Source: Hysterangium stoloniferum
Lineage: Eukaryota > Basidiomycota > Agaricomycetes > Hysterangiales > Hysterangiaceae
Assembly: GCA_015178975.1 (NCBI GenBank)
Contig: WHVD01000012.1
Coordinates: 1,302,001 to 1,366,000 of the forward strand
Direction: 5' to 3'
DNA: 64,000 nucleotides
The notes beneath the pieces were generated by a model, which did no database searches, was not told where the DNA came from, and saw only the letters and a list, made by a program, of their open reading frames with translations. This document shows positions 21,351 to 32,398 of the stretch, in pieces. A program made the translations under genes and the position numbers. The stretch's first letter is position 1. The number at the start of each line of letters is the position of its first letter.

Positions 21351-22871
21351 TGGTCAAAAAACTGCCCCAATGTTTGTGCATTTTAGAAAGATTGATATTG
21401 TGTGAAGGAATGACATCAGCAAAAATTCTGAAACATTCACATGATATACTAGAACATGTTGGCTATCTACCAACTTAAGAAATCATGTAATTCCAATCAA
21501 AACTCATTGCTCAATAAATCAAACAAAATAATCACTCATTGGGGCAGTTTTTTGACCCTCTATTATTTTCTCTGATTTTCAATGTTACATACCAGTATAA
21601 GGTAGGAGTGGGTCATGTGAATCATCAACATGTCATGTAACCTTATTTGTATCAATTTAGCATGTTGAATTTTGTTCATTCATCTCCTTGACTCCTTACC
21701 ACCACTATGAAATCCATCTCTGCTGAAAAGCATTCTTCTATTGTTTCTCTCCTCAATGATTCCCATCGTCAAATTCAAGCTAGGACTGCCCTGGGGAAGG
21801 GTACTATTAGCAGGATCAGTAGGGAGGTAGAGGGGATAAGGAAAATCATCCTGGTGGTCATCCTTCCAAGCTTTCCCCTTATGATAAACAGTCAATTATC
21901 TGTGAAATCAGCTCTGGGAAGCTTGACAATGCTGTCAAACCACCCAATTCATAAATTCCATCATATCTACCTCTGTCACTCCTCAGACTGTTAGGAATGT
22001 GTTGAAGGAAGCTGGCTTTAGATCAACAACAAAGAAGAAAGTCCCTATGCTCAAGGGGTCTCATCATCAGCAACATCTAAAGTTTGCCTGATACCATGAA
22101 AATTGGACTATGGAGGACTGGAAGAGGGTGTTGTGGACTGATGAGACAAAAATAAATAGGATTGGGTTAGATGGGAAGGTATATGTTTGGAAGCAACAAG
22201 GGGAACCAGTATCAGACAGGACCACCACACCAACTGTCAAACATGGAGGGGGGAATAACTTGATGGTTTGGGAGTGTATGGGCTGGAATGGGGTGGGGAA
22301 GCTGATAGAGGTGCAGGGGAACATGGATGCAGTGCAGTATTGTGAGATTTTGGAGGAGGGAGTAGAGGAGAGCATTGAAAGTTTGGAGATGGCTGAGGAT
22401 AAGTGGTACTTCCAACAGGATAATGATCCAAAACATACCTCAAAAAAGGCAGACCAGTGGTTTTCTGACAATAACATCATTCCCATGAAGTGGCTTGCCC
22501 AATCCCCTGATCTAAATCCCATTGAACACCTCTAGCAACACCTCAAGGCCAAACTCCAACAATATGACATACCACCCAAAGGAGTACATGAATTATGGGA
22601 CAGGGTGGCAAAGGAGTGGACTGAAATACCACCAGAGACATGCCAGAAGCTAATAGAAAGCATGCCTAGGAGGATACAGGCAGTTTTAAAGGCAAAGGGG
22701 GGTCATACAAAGTATTAGATTGTAAAATAATAGAGGGTCAAAAAACTGCCCCAATGAGTGATTATTTTGTTTGATTATTAAGCAATGAGTTTTGATTGGA
22801 ATCACATGATTTCTTAAGTTGGTAGATAGCCAACATGTTCTAGTATATCATGTGAATGTTTCAGAATTTTT
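21351..22871 (+). mobile_element. Second Tc1-like DNA transposon, decayed and cut at its right end
   Basis: The left end appears to be at 21351 after a TA (GGTCAAAAAACTGCCCCAATG at about 21354). The same core is inverted about 185 bp further in (CATTGGGGCAGTTTTTTGACC, about 21538-21558). The right side has the inner core (about 22736-22757), followed by sequence that is the reverse complement of about 21418-21563 and stops near 22871. The outermost right site is missing. This reproduces the outer-plus-inverted-inner layout of the Tc1 element at 15586. The transposase inside is inactive. Confidence 0.8.
21707..22718 (+). pseudogene. Decayed Tc1-like transposase
   Basis: It shows the N-terminal helix-turn-helix (ISAEKHSSIVSLLNDSH, from 21707) and the DDE core: LWTDETKI near 22130, QQDNDPKHT near 22415 and SPDLNPIEHL near 22505, ending HTKY and TAG at 22716-22718. 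The Asp-to-Glu spacing is again of the DD34E type. A frame slip near 21835, stops near 21955 and 22090, and an in-frame stop right after the catalytic Glu block (near 22533) disable it. It is clearly related to the transposase at 15899 but is a different family by terminal sequence. Confidence 0.85.
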
Positions 22872-23592
22872 TAAAGTTACAACTATCGCAGACCATCCAT
22901 CCTTCTAAAATACTTGTCTGCCATCAAATCCTTCAAAATTTTGCTCTACTAAGGTAAATCACTCCCCTTGCTTAAATGGCCCACCCAGCACAGTATACAT
23001 TGGTGAATACCAATAGGTCTTGAGTTGATAATCTAACACCCACACTACCCTCCTGGACTCCTCCGAATACGCAAACGCCGAAGGTGACAATGCGGACCGG
23101 TGTGCGAAATATTCGGAGGGTATGGTCCGCGCGTTGCAGCTTGAGAATGAGGTGTTGATGGATCAGCCTGGGGAGATGAGGCCTTGAGGTTGTTGAGTTG
23201 GATGATATTTATTTGAAAAATCTTGGAGAGATTGCATTTAATTATTTCCTTCTCGGAGCGGTACTCACTGGCATGTCATCCTCATCTACAAAGGAACTTG
23301 CTCTTAGGTTATATAACTAGTCTTTTTTTGGATATCACTACGTCTACTTTGACGCGAATCCAGAATGTCATCGACTTGCATCCAACAGAGGCTCAGCTAG
23401 TTACCCTTAACTGGAAGAATTTTATTCAATAATCGCTATACCAAGTCATCGGTTTCGAAAGGAGATACGGAAAGGATATTTCAAGTCTCAGAGAACGAGA
23501 TAATTGACCTTTATCGATAATGGGATTTCATTGCTTATATGGATGTATGAATGTGAGATATTCAACAATGGATGCAAATAACGATCGTTTGG
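22872..23592. other. Stretch with no supportable gene
   Basis: Two short stretches look mildly coding on the plus strand: about 23050-23185, Ala/Glu-rich with LQLENEVLM, and about 23223-23432. Neither has a recognised domain, and they do not join convincingly. They may be relics. The 3' end of the M16 protease gene begins at 23593 on the other strand. Confidence 0.35.
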
Positions 23593-26500
23593 CTATAGGC
23601 GTGGCCTGGAAGGTACAGACATCCCTGAATTCAAAAATGATGTTTCAACAGGTACCGGTGCAGCAGTAGTAGCAAGTCCAGCCTTGAATAAAACCTCGTC
23701 ATCTACGAGGGTCGCATCCGCAGGAAGTGTAGCAGGAGATACACTATGAGAGTACATATAAATCGCGAGCTTCCGACGGCCCTGCGATGCCGGATTAAGA
23801 TAGCAATCATAGACTTGTAGTAATGATTCTAGCGAGATTTCGCGTGTGGTAGCAACATCATTTTCACCTAATGTAATACCCCATGGTTAGTCTTTACAAG
23901 CTCGATAAATAAATAGCCACATACGTCTAAGAAAGTCGCAGTACCCTGACCTTATGTGACTCCAAAATTCATTTGACTCTTCCCCTAGGTTTTTAACTTT
24001 TTGTAGTTTCTTTACAATAAGGCCTTCTTTCTGTGCCTCAAACTCGGTGGACGTCCATGTATCCAAATCTTTGCGGAAGCTCGCGAGAAATGCGTCGACT
24101 CTACCTTCCAAGTACACGGGATCTTGCAGACTCTGGATGGTAATGGTTAGTCCAATGGATCCATTATTTTGGAACATTCCGCTTCCGACGAGATAACTAC
24201 CCGGCCGTACAATTAACTAAATAAGGAGGTAAGTCAATCGAGAACATACCCTAACTGCTCTTGAGTGCGCAATTGATTGAAACATGGTTCTTGGATAATG
24301 TGGGCGATCAGACTCAAAGTTGCTCTTAAGCCCTGGTCAACGATCGGCCCAAATTGACAAAGATAATGTAAGCAAGAATTCTGTTCCTTATGGTCGGTCA
24401 GTAACTCTTTCTTGACAAAATTTGAGCCTATAGATTATTTAGAACTGGCCCGAAGTCATAGTCGCGTCGCTCCATGATTGCTTACCGTCAGGCAATAGGA
24501 ATGAGCGACGAGAGAAATGACCAAGGAATAACGCGTTCTTCTGTGCGAATGCTGAATGTACTATGCCGAGAAGATTGCGAGCCTCCTATAGAAACTTTAA
24601 CATGTATAATATGGAGGATAACAATTCCCCACCTCGGCTTGTAAATTACCGTTAACAAGCGATTCGACATAAAATGCTGTCAAAAGATCACCGTGATGGG
24701 TCTGAACGTCCGAGCACGAAATATCTGTTACGCTATCAGACGCCGCCTTTTTCATCAAATTGGATGAGATATACTAACTTTCTAATTCCATTTGTTTCTC
24801 AGCAACACTCCACACAACTGGCGCCAATAGATCCAGGGCTTTCTGCTGTGAGAGGACCTTCGGTTGCGATAGATGGTAGTTTTTGTATCTCCGTTCAAGC
24901 TAAAACCATACATCTCTTAGCAAATCAGGACATTTAGTTGGTGCAATACATACTCTCTCCTTCATAACACCAAACCTTTTAGGATCGACTATCAAAGTCT
25001 TGATCTTCTGGACGACAATGTTCAGTAAAACTAAGACTTTATCGTTATATCCCGAGACAGAGATTGAAAATCCTTCGGAAGACGTGTTCAAAGAATATCC
25101 TAATTCGGCGAGGGAAGCGTCGTAGGTTATTTCGGCGAGCGAGTCCGTCACAAGGTCCATCACCAACCTGAATCGCATAATCAGTAGATATTGTGTATAG
25201 ATCACTAGCACTTACCTCGTCAGGACAGCTTGTCGAGGGGTGGAATAGGCGACGGGGCTAAGAAGTATCATATGCCAGTCTCTGATAAAATATTTACGTT
25301 CATACCTTCGGATATCCACCATGATCTGTGCTTTAGGTACCCAGAATTGGTCGTCAACTTTATGCCACATACGTGAGATCGGTGAGTCGTCTATGAGAGT
25401 TGGCCATTTGGCAGGCTAGAGTCCCGTGTAAGCAAGGTGTCGTTGGTGAAAAGACGGAAGACGTAGACTTACATTGTCTATTTCTTTTTTTCTAACCTCG
25501 AAATTGGTTGGTATAAAAGGATTTGGACCAGGTAGGAATAAGGATGTGTTTTTATTACTTTCCAAGCCCTGTGACGATGAAAAAATGTTCAGACACAAAC
25601 AACATAGTACCGATGGACACGAAAGTCACCTTCTCCAAAAATATCTTCTCCAAAGCCTTCACATGATATTCAGTTCCATACCACTTCTCTGTCTCCCACA
25701 ATACGTCACTCGTAACGTGACTGTGCTCCTGCGACATTAGAAGAACTCTGCCTCTTTGTGGGGTGAGTCCGTTTAATATCTCGCGCACTAGGGGTTCGTT
25801 CCATTCTCGGACGAGTGATGAGCCATTCAATAGCCATTCGGCAGGATAAGACTCAGCCAGCTCTGACGCCAGCCAACTAACATATGTATGCGGCTGTGAC
25901 TTCCCTCGGAAGATGAATCTTATCTCCGATAGTAATTTAATTTCCTCGTAAAGGTGAGGAGGAAAGATTGAAGCTCGGAGAAGGGAAAGATAGTTATAAA
26001 TTGCCATAAGTACATCCTCATAATGAACTAGAATCATGATTTTAATATTTTTACGGCGCAGGGGTAAGTGATAACGTACTGTATCCCTCTTTAGTAAGTC
26101 CCCCTCTCACAGTGAAAGTCTGAACACCACGACCGCGGGAACTATGACCCGCACTCAAACTTGTGATCCAACCCTTGTCTTTAAGAAACGCATAGACTGA
26201 GCCAGGGCCTTCGTGACCCACAAGGTGCGACAAGAATATAACAGGCTTTGATAGATAGTTAGGTCGTTGATAAGATAGTGGGAATGTAAGCAGGAGCTCT
26301 TGGTAATCCTTGATCGTTTTTACGAACACTATCGTCTTGAAGGCCATGAATGAAATTGATACGACATTGTTTTGACTGCACTCACACCCATCACTGAATC
26401 ATCCCAGGGATTATCAAAAATTTTGGGTCTAGCTTCAAAACCTCTATTTGGAATGGGAGAGAAATGGTGAACGACCAGTTTGGTCAAATCATCCAACGAC

Positions 26501-27487
26501 TCTGGCGTTTTTGAGTTTAGTCTTACACAGACTGAAGTGTGTATCGAACAATATTACCTTTACCAATAACTCCCAATGTCATTCTTCCAGAGCAGTAGGT
26601 ATCTTTCCACCATTCTACGAGACGACGCCTGGTCTCACGACCAACAACTCCACCACCGCCCTCAACAACCTCGGCATCAGGAAGAGAACCGAATTTTTGA
26701 AGCTTCTGGGCTGTCTGTGTAAGGCTCTCGATATTTCCGGTACCAAATTTTCTCCACGGATGTCCTTCGACACAGAGAGATGCCTGAAGTTGAAATATTC
26801 TTCTCGAATCATCTTGTACATTCTTCTTATTTTCGGAATCGACGGCATTTATTTCGCGATTGGTTGCTGATGGGGCGAATAAAGGGGCCGTTAAAAATGC
26901 ACCGAGCCTTTCAAGAGCGCCGGGAAGCAACTTTGGACCAATCGAGAACCAATAGTTCGTGGAGGACGCCCCTGTGCCAGCATTATAAGTCCCTCCGCCA
27001 GATTTTATGAACTATGACCGGTTAACTTCAGATTAACACTACGCCGACTAGTACTAACCGCCATAAAATCGTTCTCGGCCGGAAAGGCCTCTGATCCCTG
27101 ACCATGATCATTTTGATAAGCACATTGACCCAGCCAGTATAAATCAGAAGTGATTACCCTCAATAGCATGTGCTCACAGAAATGCGCTAGCCCTGGCATA
27201 TCATCCTACGCATGGTATTAGGATTGTCAGAGAGTTGTCAGAGCAGAAGCGAGGCTTACAGGATCTTGCAGATGTCCAACTGCCACCTCCAAGCAGGCCG
27301 CTGACTTGTCGGCCAAAGCATCATGAACGACAACAGCTTCCAGGCCATTTGAGAGACGTATCAGTCGATACTTTCTATCATCTTCTGATGACGTCTCAAA
27401 CGGTCCATCATAATATGAGTATTGTTGCGATCCCGCCAGAAGAGCCGAGCCATCAGTGGCTGACACGGTCTGCCACCTTGTGTCCAT
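23593..27487 (-). CDS. M16 (insulin-degrading enzyme family) zinc metalloprotease
   Basis: A multi-exon gene read on the minus strand from the ATG at 27485-27487 to a TAG at 23593-23595, with a dozen or more short introns. The N-terminal catalytic half has the inverted zinc motif HxxEH (HFCEH, about 27180) and, downstream, REINAVDSENKKN, supplying the third zinc ligand as in insulin-degrading enzyme. Between them a TNYWFSIGPKLL block matches the NAYTS...TNYYF region of the family. The second, non-catalytic M16 half follows (about 24000-25250), with the QLGYLVGSG-type segment across the intron near 24180. Length is near the 1000-1100 residues usual for Ste23/IDE. The zinc site is intact, so activity on short peptides is expected. 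The sequence is divergent from Ste23 in the block after HxxEH, so it may be a fungal paralogue. No damage seen. Confidence 0.88.
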
Positions 27488-29237
27488 ACCTGCTGTGGTG
27501 CGTAGTATCAACGTCTGATAAAAACACAGCAATTACTGACATACCTTGAAGTTGGAAGCAGCCTGTGAAGAACAATAGCAAAAGCCTGATATGGGAAGAC
27601 GGCAAGATCAACCGAAAGCAGGCCCAAGTCGATCCCTTAGATTCTCACGATTAGATATCATAGCCGATCTTATCTTATCGCATTAGAGTTTCATTAATAT
27701 TCCTTGACTTTGCACCTTGTTTGTTCAACAAAAAAGCGCATTTTGAGTATAATATTACAGAAATATTTTGACACTGATGGCATATGGCTCAACGACCATT
27801 GGACAAATATTAAAATAAAGACTAAATAATAGCAGTTATCTTAGTATCTCGCATGCCAAGTATCTGAGGGAGGGGCCCTAACTATCAATTTGAAGGATAT
27901 ACAAATACCGTTATCTAGGTGCTAGCTACAAGGCGACGAGTTATAATCCATATAATAAATGGGAAATCAGTATAACTTTACACAAAACAAGAATGTATGC
28001 GTTCTGATCCTAAGGCAAGGCCGTTTGCGATGACATAGCCAGGAAAATTACCACAACATTAAGCGCGATGGGCCAAGCTCCAAATGTTGCTAGATATGCA
28101 CTATTCAACACATACCGAAACTCGTGAAGTTGTGCTCGAAATTGCATAATGCCATGCCAGTCGGAGGTTGGCAATTTTGGAAGTGTTCACGGAAACACAT
28201 GACGTGCTTCAAGGATCAAGCTTCAAGTGTTGCTTTGATGCCTTAATTATTTCAAATACACCTCGTAGGCAACATTTTTTCCAAATTGCATGTACATAAG
28301 ATAACTACAAATTGCTTTCCTGCTACAGGGTATACTTACCTGCCATATTGTTAAGTTGAATACATATATTCGCGCACTGAACATTACTATGTACGGAAGG
28401 TTTTTGGATCAGAAACCACGTAGAAGCCAATTAAGCAAAATTTAACGAGGGGGAACGGGAATGGTGGGTAGAACGCTTTTATATTTTTTTTAAAAGAAGA
28501 AAAAAAGATTTTAACCAAGCATCAGTGACCATCTCGTATGGGTCCGGCCGGCGGTCAAAAAAAAAAAAAAATTGAGCTCCGTCAGTTACCAGTAATACTG
28601 TTTTTACTCTTCAGGCCACCAGGTAGTATTTACCCTTGTCACTCTGTCAGCACCGTTTGAGCAATACTATTAATCTTTCTGCTCCCCTTGTATCTATCGC
28701 CGGAAGACTCTGTCAAAGTTACTGATGCCCAAGAACAATGATGTACACGTATTAGGGGAGAGCCAACTAAGGAACAGAACCTGAGCGGATATGTAAATTT
28801 TCCGCTCCGCCACCCCCTTTGAATTTTAAGAAAATTTAGATATGCAAAGTTTCAGGTATTCCTTTTGTTTTCCACTTTTCAGCGACTTAGGACTGAAGGC
28901 CCTTATTTTAGGATCTGTATATAGATCTAAGTCAAGTCCAACGTGTATCGGGTGTAGACCCGGTATTAATGTCACCAAAGGACCAAGCGCAAATATGTTA
29001 GGATCTATATATAGATCTAAGTCCAAAGTGTATCGAGTATAGACCTGGCGCAACAATCATGACCGTGACGGGCTTCGGCACAAACACCATTCAGAGACTC
29101 ATTAATTTACTTAAGATTGAGATGTAGTTAATCGATAGATACGGTTCGGCTAGCTCCTTCTGGCACCTGGTTCAATCTCCTGTTCTGTCCTCCTCACGAT
29201 TTTGAACTTGTGCATCTCGAACGCTGCCGTGGCCGCG
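27488..29237. other. Divergent intergenic region between the M16 protease and the P450
   Basis: No gene is recognised. It contains poly-A runs near 28556-28570 and a spaced direct repeat near 28908-29048. It must hold the promoters of both flanking genes, which are transcribed away from it. Confidence 0.5.
28908..29048. repeat. Spaced direct repeat upstream of the P450
   Basis: Two copies (about 28908-28972 and 28998-29048), offset by 90 bp, share TTAGGATCTRTATATAGATC (R = G or A) and then a block with AAGTGTATCG and TAGACC. The core contains a palindromic stretch (GATCTATATATAGATC in the second copy). It lies about 190-330 bp upstream of the P450 start and could be regulatory or a small mobile-element scar. 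Confidence 0.7.
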
Positions 29238-31242
29238 ATGTTGACGGTAGTATTCTGCTCGACAGCCATTGTTGTTATTGTTTATCTTCGGTGGAAGCGT
29301 GGCTATACTTCCCTTGGCTCCAAATCTCCACCTGGACCTAACCCTTCTTGGATGGTCGGCCATACCTTTCAAGTGCCTCAAACAAGAACTTGGAGATATT
29401 TTGATGGACTGGCAAAGACTTTCGGTGAGTAGCTCCATCTTGGAAAACAATATCATCGAACGCTAAATTGTTTAGGACCAATCGTAAAGCTCACGCTCGC
29501 TGGCGACGACATCGTCGTCTTGACGGATGCAAAGGACGCTGGGGAACTTGTTTGTCTATTTGAACCACAGTCAACGTATAATATAACTGAATAAAATCAA
29601 GCTTGGGCGCCGATCGCACAACTATTCTTCCAGAAAGCAGTTAACCTACGCCGGTAAACATTTGTCACATAATAAAGTAAGTGCCCAAATTCACAGTGGA
29701 ATTTGTATTCTCATTTCCTGGCGGACAGAGATTGATACTTCTTCCATACGGACCACTTCTCAAAACACAACGTCAAGCATTCTATCAAATGTTGCAACCG
29801 AGAGGTAAACTTCAAATTCTCGCATGAATTGGTGAATGCGTTATCACTCAGCTATCTCTAGTTGTGGATGGATATCAGCCTATGCAACTTCTCGAGTCCT
29901 CCAAATTGCTATTCGATTCATTAACAGCCCCGGATAAAACGTTTCTAAATACGAAACGGTTTTCGGCCTCGCTTGTTTTCACATTAACATACGGCAGGCG
30001 GTTCTCTCCCGATAACGCTGAGCTCAAAGAAGTCCTAGGAATCTTGGACAACTTCATTGAAAATTGCTATCCTGGTCGCCATCTTGTTGATACGTTCCCG
30101 ACACTGGACAGTGCTTGGGTTCCCAACTTCATAGCGACATGGCGAAACAAAGCAAGAGAACAGCATGACAGAGAAATTAAAGTCAGTTTATTGGTCTTTA
30201 CTGTGAATGAATGAACGCCTTGAAAAAAAAAAAAAACTTATTTGGCAGTTCTATCTTCGCTTGCTGCACGATGTGAAATCGCGTATGGACGCAGGAGAGC
30301 ACCTCGAATCCTTTGCGGCACGTCTTTGGGAGGACAGCGATAAACATGGCCTTGATCTGGAGTCCATGGCCTACGTCGCTGGCACTGCATTCGAGGCTGG
30401 AACCGGGACTACGTCCGGGACGCTATTGTTTTTCTTTATGGCCATGATATTGCATCCGGGAGCATTGAAAAAGGCTCAGAACGAGATTGACACTGCACTG
30501 GGTAGTGAAGAAGGACCACCCACCTTTGAACATTTTCAAAGCCTGCCGTATTGTGCGGCGTTGTGTAAGGAAGTCTTCAGGTATATAATCCGCCGTCCTA
30601 AGCTATTTCAGATTTATTGAATCTCCTATCACGACAGATGGATTCCCGTTGCCCCTGGTGGTTTCCCTCATTTGTCTGATCAGGACGATAATTACAAAGG
30701 ATATGACATCAAAGCGGGTACCATGGTCATACCCAATATATGGTCCATGCATCACGATCCTTCTGTCTTTCACGACCACGCGATGTTCAAGCCAGAACGC
30801 TTTCTCAAAGCTGATGGAAACCTTCAAATGAATGATTTGGCCGAAGGACACTACGCTTTCGGATTTGGTCGACGGTGAAGAAATTGTATCTTTATTCGCC
30901 ACGCAAACTAAAGCTAAAGTTGTCACCACAGTGCATGTCCTGGTCAATACCTAGCAATTAGAAGCGTTTGGATAGCAATCGTGCAGCTTATGTGGGGTTT
31001 CCATATTACACATGCTCTCGACAAGGATGGGAAGCCGATTCCTATCGATACAGAAGCCGTCACATCGGCAATATCAATGTGAGTATCCTTGTAGCTCTCA
31101 TGATCCTTGATTGATAGTCTATTGAAGAGAACCTGAGCAGTTTGAGATGCGAATAACACCTAGGTCTGATCTACATGTTACTATAATACGCAAGCTGTGG
31201 ATGGGACATCAGGCGAGGATGGCGGGGTCAACGTCTGTGTAA
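29238..31242 (+). CDS. Cytochrome P450 monooxygenase
   Basis: About eight exons; start at the ATG 29238, stop TAA 31240-31242. The N-terminus is a single membrane anchor (LTVVFCSTAIVVIVYL) followed by the Pro-rich hinge PPGPNPSW. Hallmarks in order: the helix I oxygen-activation motif in the AGTGTTSG variant (about 30400), ExxR as EVFR (about 30570-30581), the PERF block (FKPERF, about 30787) and the heme-binding loop FGFGRRACPG, whose cysteine lies after a phase-2 intron (30877-30932). Length is about 510 residues, normal for the superfamily. It resembles the large basidiomycete P450 families with AGTGTTSG in place of AGxDTT. The substrate cannot be read from the sequence. It stands alone with no biosynthetic cluster around it. 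It looks functional. Confidence 0.92.
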
Positions 31243-32398
31243 GATAATAAATATAGCCGGATATGCCCAGTCCAGAAGAAGAATGGCTTCACGCGGCTAA
31301 ATAGAGAAGAGTTCCATGTTTGTATCGAATCTTATATTATCTGCCGTATGGTCAAACGGTTGCATGTACATAAATATGCTTTCTCCTTAGGTTTTTGCGG
31401 AACCTAGACGATGCCTTTGTTGAAACAGACTCGTGCGCCCTAGTCTATGTCAAGTCTACACGACCATACTAAGTAGTACCGCTCAATTCTACATCAAGCT
31501 TACACGACCATACTAAGCCGCGCCGTACCTTAAAACATGTATACCACCGTTCCACCTTATACAAGGATGTGACCCGTGGGGGGCAAGCCCCCACCATGCT
31601 ACCACCCCACAACTTTACTCGGTCGCTTCGCGACCTGGTGAATCAATAATAATGTCTTTAAACACTACATCAGCAGTTATATCTGTCTTGGAATAGCATT
31701 TTCAAATACTTGATCACATAACCTTTGTATTACCTTCTGTGACCACTTCTGTACATTCCAGCTTTCCATTTATTCTCATTCAGAGACTTATTTTAAAGTG
31801 ATTAATGTTTACATTATTCAGAATACTTTTGTAAATTCACTGAACCTAAAAAATGTAAGTCAGTCTCCTTTTGGAACCTTCCTGAATACTTACTCATGGA
31901 TCAATAATAACATTCTTAAATACTACATATTTGGCTACAGTTTGTGTCTTAAACTCTTTGTAATGTCAAAATATAGAGGGTCATACGTGATCAGCACCGA
32001 GACTCTAAATTCTATTGCAGTCTCTAAAGCAGTCAGTTGGTTAAGTTATCTTTTAATGCGGCTCAATGTGTCGTTCTAAGAGATGAAAAGTAAAACATCA
32101 TTAAGAACGTCACACATAAAAAAACTAATGTGTAGAACAATGAGGTTCGAAAAAATGTGCCCATGGAGCCTGCACGAAGCCTGGTGTGGATGTCAGATCT
32201 GTACATATTACCAAACCACACTTGTAAATCTAGGGATTTTATATACACACTGCAAAATTGCGATCCCCATAAGCCGGGTATGGATCACTTGTCGTTATTG
32301 ATACCCTTTCTGGTTTATATAATGTATTGCATATTTGCGAATGTTTTCACGCGTTGATTATCATTTGATAGATATCGTACATGACGAGCATTCCTTTC
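31243..32398. other. Intergenic region between the P450 and the beta-galactosidase
   Basis: No gene is recognised. Two GC hairpins occur near 31573-31590 (GGGGGCAAGCCCCC) and 31620-31636 (GGTCGCTTCGCGACC). A diverged direct repeat (TCAATAATAA followed by TTAAA-ACTACAT) occurs near 31645 and 31900. The two genes converge here, so 3' untranslated regions are expected. Confidence 0.45.

Noticed and set aside
22437-22530. Separate small gene between the Tc1 relic pieces
   Set aside because: It matches the DPKHT to DLNPIEHL part of the Tc1 transposase and belongs to the relic.
31573-31636. GC-rich hairpins that could be a terminator or transposon end
   Set aside because: No matching inverted end or target duplication found. 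Rho-independent terminators do not apply to a fungal nuclear genome.
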